Both the position numbers and the translations under genes were made by a program. From an uncultured Clostridia bacterium (GTDB lineage: Bacteria > Bacillota > Clostridia > UBA1381), in NCBI GenBank assembly GCA_934454145.1, contig CAKSFT010000003.1, forward strand, positions 186,001 to 250,000: a stretch of DNA of 64,000 bases, in the 5' to 3' direction. The first letter of the stretch is position 1. Every line of letters begins with the position of its first letter. The notes beneath the pieces are model-generated. The model had not been told where the DNA came from, ran no database searches, and saw only the letters and a list, made by a program, of their open reading frames with translations. Shown here piece by piece: positions 59,875 through 64,000 of the stretch.

Positions 59875-60921
59875 ATGAATTTATTTACAAACAAAACATT
59901 ACTTATTACCGGTGGAACCGGATCGTTCGGCAATGCCGTTCTTAATCGCTTTTTAAAAACCGATATCGGCGAAATCCGCATTTTCTCCCGAGATGAGAAA
60001 AAACAGGATGATATGCGTCATGAATTTCAAGCAAAAATGCCGGAAGCAGCTGATAAAATTAAATTTTATATCGGTGATGTCAGGGATTTGGCATCAGTGA
60101 AAAATGCAATGCACGGTGTAAACTACATATTTCATGCTGCCGCTTTAAAACAGGTACCATCATGTGAATTTTTCCCCTTGGAAGCTGTAAGAACAAATGT
60201 TATTGGTACAGAGAATGTACTTACAGCTGCCATTGATGAAGGTGTAGAATCTGTCATATGCCTTTCTACGGATAAAGCAGCATATCCGGTAAATGCTATG
60301 GGAACTTCAAAAGCTATGATGGAAAAGGTTATTGTTGCGAAAAGCCGCACAACAAATAAAACAAAAATTTGCTGTACCCGATATGGCAATGTTATGTGTT
60401 CCAGAGGTTCGGTTATTCCCCTTTGGATTGATCAAATTCGGGCAGGACAAGCAATAACTATTACTGAGCCTTCTATGACACGATTCATTATGAGTTTGGA
60501 TGAGGCTGTTGATCTTGTTTTATTTGCTTTTGAGCATGGTGAGCCGGGCGACATATTGGTTCAAAAAGCTCCTGCCTGCACAATTGAAACGCAGGCAAAG
60601 GCTGTTTTAGAACTGTTTGATAGAGATCATAAGTCAGAGATCAAAGTAATCGGTATCCGACACGGAGAAAAGATGTACGAAACGCTTTTAACCAATGAAG
60701 AATGTACTCATGCTGTTGATATGGGAAACTTTTATCGTGTCCCATGCGACAAGCGAGGCCTAAATTATGACAAGTATTTCAGCGAAGGCAATGTTGACAG
60801 AAACCCTCTCAGTGAGTTTAATTCAAATAATACAAAGCTATTGGATGTTGAGCAAACGAAAGAAAAGATATCTTCGCTTGCATATATTCAAAACGAACTT
60901 GAAAAGGATGGGATAATATGA
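59875..60921 (+). CDS. capE: UDP-GlcNAc 4,6-dehydratase/5-epimerase (CapE/FnlA type)
   Basis: ATG 59875 is favoured by spacing; ATG 59866 is also in frame. About 348 residues of a short-chain dehydrogenase: GGTGSFGNA nucleotide loop, IFSRDEKKQDDMRHEF, and an MGTSKAMMEK active site in which the usual Tyr-x3-Lys is a methionine version as in CapE/FnlA (here MGTSK). CTRYGNVMCSRGSVIPLW follows. First enzyme of UDP-L-FucNAc synthesis, with CapF and CapG next. Confidence 0.88.
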   Translation: MNLFTNKTLLITGGTGSFGNAVLNRFLKTDIGEIRIFSRDEKKQDDMRHEFQAKMPEAADKIKFYIGDVRDLASVKNAMHGVNYIFHAAALKQVPSCEFFPLEAVRTNVIGTENVLTAAIDEGVESVICLSTDKAAYPVNAMGTSKAMMEKVIVAKSRTTNKTKICCTRYGNVMCSRGSVIPLWIDQIRAGQAITITEPSMTRFIMSLDEAVDLVLFAFEHGEPGDILVQKAPACTIETQAKAVLELFDRDHKSEIKVIGIRHGEKMYETLLTNEECTHAVDMGNFYRVPCDKRGLNYDKYFSEGNVDRNPLSEFNSNNTKLLDVEQTKEKISSLAYIQNELEKDGII

Positions 60922-62114
60922 ATATACTTGTGACAGGGGCAAAAGGCTTCGTTGGAAAAAACTTGTGCGAAACTCTTAAAAGTATTCGTAATGGCAAGGA
61001 TTGCATTCACCATATAAAAATAGATGACATTTTTGAATATGATATTGACAGTGATTTTGAACTTTTAGATGAATACTGTTCCAAAGCAGATTTCGTATTC
61101 AATCTTGCTGGCATTAATCGTCCGAAAAACGAGTCGGAATTTATGGATGGAAACGTTGGGTTTGCATCTGTCTTGCTTGAAAAGCTGAAAAACGCGAACA
61201 ACCTCTGCCCCGTAATGCTTTCAAGCTCTGTTCAGGCAACGCTTATAGGACGTTACGGAAAATCGGATTATGGCAAATCGAAGCTTGCAGGAGAAAATTT
61301 ATTTTTTGATTATGCGGCAAAAACAGGTGCAAGAGTCCTGGTGTATCGTTTTCCAAATTTGTTTGGCAAGTGGTGCAGACCAAACTACAACTCCGCTGTT
61401 GCAACATTCTGTTATAATACAGCAAATGATTTGCCCATCCAAATAAATGACAGAAATACAGAGCTTGAGCTTTTATACATTGATGATCTTGTGGAAGAAA
61501 TGCTTGCAGCACTTGAGGGAAATGAGCATCACTGTGAATTTGAAGGCTTAAAAACCGTATTAAACAATGATGGAAAATTTTGTACCGTACCGATAACATA
61601 TCACATTACTTTGGGTAAGATCGCGGATTTGTTGAATGCTTTTAAAACGCAAACAAAAACACTGGTTATGCCTGAAATACCTGAGAATAGTTTTGCAAAA
61701 AAACTGTACTCAACATATCTTTCGTATCTTCCGAAAGAGAAAACCATTTTTCCTCTTAAAATGAACGCTGATGACAGAGGTTCGTTTACCGAAATTATGA
61801 AAAGTGAAAAATGCGGTCAATTTTCGGTTAACATTTCTAAGCCCGGAATAACAAAAGGTCAACATTGGCATAACAGTAAGTGGGAATTGTTTATTGTTGT
61901 ATCAGGGCATGCTCTGATTCAGGAAAGAAAAATTGGCAGTGATGAAATTTGGTCATTTGAGGTTTCAAGTAAAAAAATAGAGGCAGTTCACATGTTACCA
62001 GGTTATACTCATAGTATAACCAATTTATCTGAAACAGAAGATCTTATCACTATTATGTGGGCAAACGAGCAGTTTTCCCCCAGCAAGCCGGATACATTTT
62101 ACGAGGAGATATAA
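60918..62114 (+). CDS. capF: Bifunctional epimerase/reductase (CapF/FnlB type)
   Basis: 398 residues from ATG 60918, overlapping capE by 4 bp. An N-terminal SDR domain (VTGAKGFVGKNL; YGKSDYGKSKLAGE with the Tyr-Lys pair) is followed by a C-terminal cupin of about 120 residues (GQHWHNSKWELFIVVSGHAL). This two-domain layout is diagnostic of CapF, which epimerises and reduces the CapE product to UDP-6-deoxy-talosamine. Confidence 0.9.
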   Translation: MNILVTGAKGFVGKNLCETLKSIRNGKDCIHHIKIDDIFEYDIDSDFELLDEYCSKADFVFNLAGINRPKNESEFMDGNVGFASVLLEKLKNANNLCPVMLSSSVQATLIGRYGKSDYGKSKLAGENLFFDYAAKTGARVLVYRFPNLFGKWCRPNYNSAVATFCYNTANDLPIQINDRNTELELLYIDDLVEEMLAALEGNEHHCEFEGLKTVLNNDGKFCTVPITYHITLGKIADLLNAFKTQTKTLVMPEIPENSFAKKLYSTYLSYLPKEKTIFPLKMNADDRGSFTEIMKSEKCGQFSVNISKPGITKGQHWHNSKWELFIVVSGHALIQERKIGSDEIWSFEVSSKKIEAVHMLPGYTHSITNLSETEDLITIMWANEQFSPSKPDTFYEEI

Positions 62115-62116
62115 CT

Positions 62117-63310
62117 ATGGAAATAAAGCAAAATTATAAGGATATTAAATTTAAAAATGATGGTAGATTAAAGCTTTTGATTATTGTGGGGACACGCCCG
62201 GAGGTTATTCGTCTATCAGCAGTCATCACAAAATGCCGCAAATATTTTGATTGTATTCTTGCACACACTGGTCAGAATTATGACTATAACCTAAACGGCA
62301 TATTTTTCAAAGATTTAAAGATTGAACAGCCGGAGGTGTATATGGATTCCGTCGGTGCTGATCTTGGTGAAACTGTAGGAAATATAATAAATTGTTCCTA
62401 TAAACTTATGCGAGAGATAAAACCCGATGCCTTACTTATTTTAGGAGACACAAACTCTTGTCTTTCTGCTATATCGGCAAAGCGCTTGCATATTCCGATT
62501 TTCCATATGGAAGCAGGAAATCGCTGCAAAGATGAGTGCTTGCCCGAAGAAACCAACCGTCGCATTGTTGATATTATTTCAGATGTAAATATGGCATATT
62601 CCGAACACGCAAGGCGCTATCTTGCCGAATGTGGTTTGCCCAAAGAACGCACTTATGTTACAGGTTCGCCAATGGCAGAAGTCCTTCATAAAAATCTCTC
62701 GGAAATTGAAGCCAGCAATATATTATCACGCCTTAATCTTCAAAGCGGAAAATATATACTTCTTTCGGCTCATAGAGAAGAAAACATAGATACGGACAAA
62801 AACTTTAATTCACTTTTTAATGCCGTTAACAAAATGGCTGAAAAATTTGATATGCCGGTTTTGTATTCTTGTCATCCGAGAAGTAAAAAAAGGCTTGAAT
62901 CCTCTGGGTTTGTACTTGATAAGAGAGTTGTTATGCATGAACCATTAGGATTTCACGACTATAACTGTTTGCAAGTGAATGCGTTCGCTGTTGTGTCAGA
63001 CTCGGGGACTCTTCCCGAGGAAAGTTCATTTTTTACAAGCATTGGCAAACCATTTCCTGCCGTTTGCATACGCACCAGCACGGAACGTCCGGAGGCATTG
63101 GATAAAGCTTGCTTTGTATTAGCCGGAATTGATGAAAACAGTCTTTTGCAGGCAGTTGAACTCGCCGTATTAATGAATCAAAACAAAGACTTCGGTATAC
63201 CTGTTCCCGATTATATCAATGAAAATGTATCAACAAAGGTTGTAAAGATAATTCAGTCATATACGGGAATTGTAGATAAAATGGTCTGGAGGAAAGGAAG
63301 TGGAAACTGA
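62117..63310 (+). CDS. capG: UDP-N-acetyl-sugar 2-epimerase (CapG/FnlC type)
   Basis: ATG 62117 with GAGGAGAT upstream gives 397 residues. WecB-like motifs: VGTRPEVIRLSAVI, AHTGQNYDY, LGDTNSCLSA, HMEAGNRCKDECLPEETNRR, SAHREENIDT, VVSDSGTLPEESSF. Following capE and capF, it should form UDP-N-acetyl-L-fucosamine by 2-epimerisation. Confidence 0.9.
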   Translation: MEIKQNYKDIKFKNDGRLKLLIIVGTRPEVIRLSAVITKCRKYFDCILAHTGQNYDYNLNGIFFKDLKIEQPEVYMDSVGADLGETVGNIINCSYKLMREIKPDALLILGDTNSCLSAISAKRLHIPIFHMEAGNRCKDECLPEETNRRIVDIISDVNMAYSEHARRYLAECGLPKERTYVTGSPMAEVLHKNLSEIEASNILSRLNLQSGKYILLSAHREENIDTDKNFNSLFNAVNKMAEKFDMPVLYSCHPRSKKRLESSGFVLDKRVVMHEPLGFHDYNCLQVNAFAVVSDSGTLPEESSFFTSIGKPFPAVCIRTSTERPEALDKACFVLAGIDENSLLQAVELAVLMNQNKDFGIPVPDYINENVSTKVVKIIQSYTGIVDKMVWRKGSGN

Positions 63311-63312
63311 AA

Positions 63313-64000
63313 GTGAGACTTGAAAGCAAGAAGAAACTTGTACTCAGAAGAGTCATCGTTCTTTCTTTGACTATTATCTTCGGTATAAGTGCTATAGTAG
63401 TTATATTCAAACAGCGTAATAACATTACGGCTTTACACTATGCCTTAAATTGTTCCGAGGAAGACAGAGAACAGTTACAAAAGGATAATAATGAACTTAT
63501 AGCAGATATAGTGGAAAAATTGAACAAAGAAGGCGTTGGGTTACTTACTGACGATGAGGTTAGCAGGTTAAAAAGCGGCGATTTAACAGAGGAACAGGTT
63601 TTAGAAATAATAGGAGAACGAAGCAATAGTGCAAATAATGTTCCAAATACTTCTGAACCAACGGAATATGAATCTGCAAAATCTGATGTTGAGAATAATT
63701 CAAATGATAGCGCTTCATCCGAAAGTGAGACACAAAGTAAAAATACAGTACAAAGCAACAATATAAGTAGTCTGGTTTCTCAAATATATTCGTTGCGCTC
63801 AAGTTTTTCGGGACAAGTTGATTCCCTTGTATCTCAGGCTCAAGCTGATGCGGCTTCCGGAAAATACACCAAAAGTGAGCTTATAGGCAAGTATGCAGGG
63901 CAATTATCATCTCTTGAAGGCTCATGTGACTCGCAATTTAATTCGTTAGTATCACAAATAGAATCTGAATTATCAAAAACAAACGGTGATACAAGTCTTA
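63313..64000 (+). CDS. Membrane-anchored coiled-coil-like protein, partial (runs off window)
   Basis: The frame is open from GTG 63313 to the window end, 229 residues without a stop. GGAGGAAAGGAAGTGG lies upstream. A basic start (RLESKKKLVLRRV) precedes one membrane span (VIVLSLTIIFGISAIVVIF), an acidic E/K/L-rich segment (about 45-105), a Ser/Asn/Glu-rich linker, and a helical region (ISSLVSQIYSLRSSFSGQVD). No family recognised. It is co-directional with capG and may be a wall-side factor of the polysaccharide system. Confidence 0.7.
   Translation, partial: MRLESKKKLVLRRVIVLSLTIIFGISAIVVIFKQRNNITALHYALNCSEEDREQLQKDNNELIADIVEKLNKEGVGLLTDDEVSRLKSGDLTEEQVLEIIGERSNSANNVPNTSEPTEYESAKSDVENNSNDSASSESETQSKNTVQSNNISSLVSQIYSLRSSFSGQVDSLVSQAQADAASGKYTKSELIGKYAGQLSSLEGSCDSQFNSLVSQIESELSKTNGDTSL

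Overview
The window looks like part of a low-GC Gram-positive genome, most likely a gut or rumen Clostridia (Bacillota). This is inferred from AGGAGG-type ribosome sites, SLH and BspA-like surface proteins, a Wzz/BY-kinase plus PHP-phosphatase polysaccharide operon, and a Tn-style Gram-positive conjugation module. No rRNA, tRNA or CRISPR array was seen. Base composition shifts along the window: the chromosome-like part (about 4.7-13.3 kb) and the conjugation module have moderate GC, while the polysaccharide locus (about 42-63 kb) is clearly AT-richer.

Left accessory region, 1-3.6 kb. A compact unit resembles a type I toxin-antitoxin: a promoter, a 24-residue hydrophobic peptide, 5'/3' ends able to pair, and a convergent consensus promoter for an antisense RNA. 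Next comes a serine recombinase gene with an in-frame amber stop. It is followed by two 26-bp palindromic sites in inverted orientation that enclose 121 bp with a promoter pointing away from the neighbouring LRR surface-protein gene. This is a candidate invertible promoter switch. A DUF1643 gene and a chimeric scar of two truncated genes follow.

Chromosome-like region, 3.6-13.3 kb: a sugar-sensor-type regulator divergent from a DUF5107/TPR gene (3' frameshift), a ZIP transporter, a HAD phosphatase, a secreted YcdB/SLH protein, and the 23S rRNA methyltransferase rlmD. A 216-bp MITE-like insertion sits in the rlmD 5' leader.

Conjugative element, about 13.3-39.3 kb. It starts just after rlmD. 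The module encodes pilin-like, VirB6-like, NlpC/P60-3D, VirB3/PrgI, VirB4 and VirD4 proteins plus several unknowns. It then has an S1-domain protein, a giant cysteine-rich SLH adhesin, a candidate structured RNA with its own promoter and terminator, a DUF3268/sigma factor/signal peptidase I operon and a tyrosine integrase. No recognisable relaxase was found. The transfer operon begins with a strong promoter followed by an intrinsic terminator, which suggests attenuation.

Polysaccharide region, 39.4-64 kb. A SLOG protein and a second tyrosine recombinase precede a 25-bp perfect inverted repeat pair that encloses a strong promoter, again pointing away from the operon. A third copy of the site core lies beside the right repeat. 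Then come a TetR regulator and a co-directional capsule/exopolysaccharide operon: BY-kinase, phosphatase, initiating sugar transferase, glycosyltransferases, Wzy, Wzx, pyruvyl transferases, an ATP-grasp enzyme, acyl- and acetyltransferases, a deacetylase, and the CapE/CapF/CapG trio for UDP-FucNAc. The most exciting reading is that two unrelated recombinases, one serine and one tyrosine, each control a surface structure by promoter inversion, and that the sequenced molecule carries both switches in the apparent OFF orientation.
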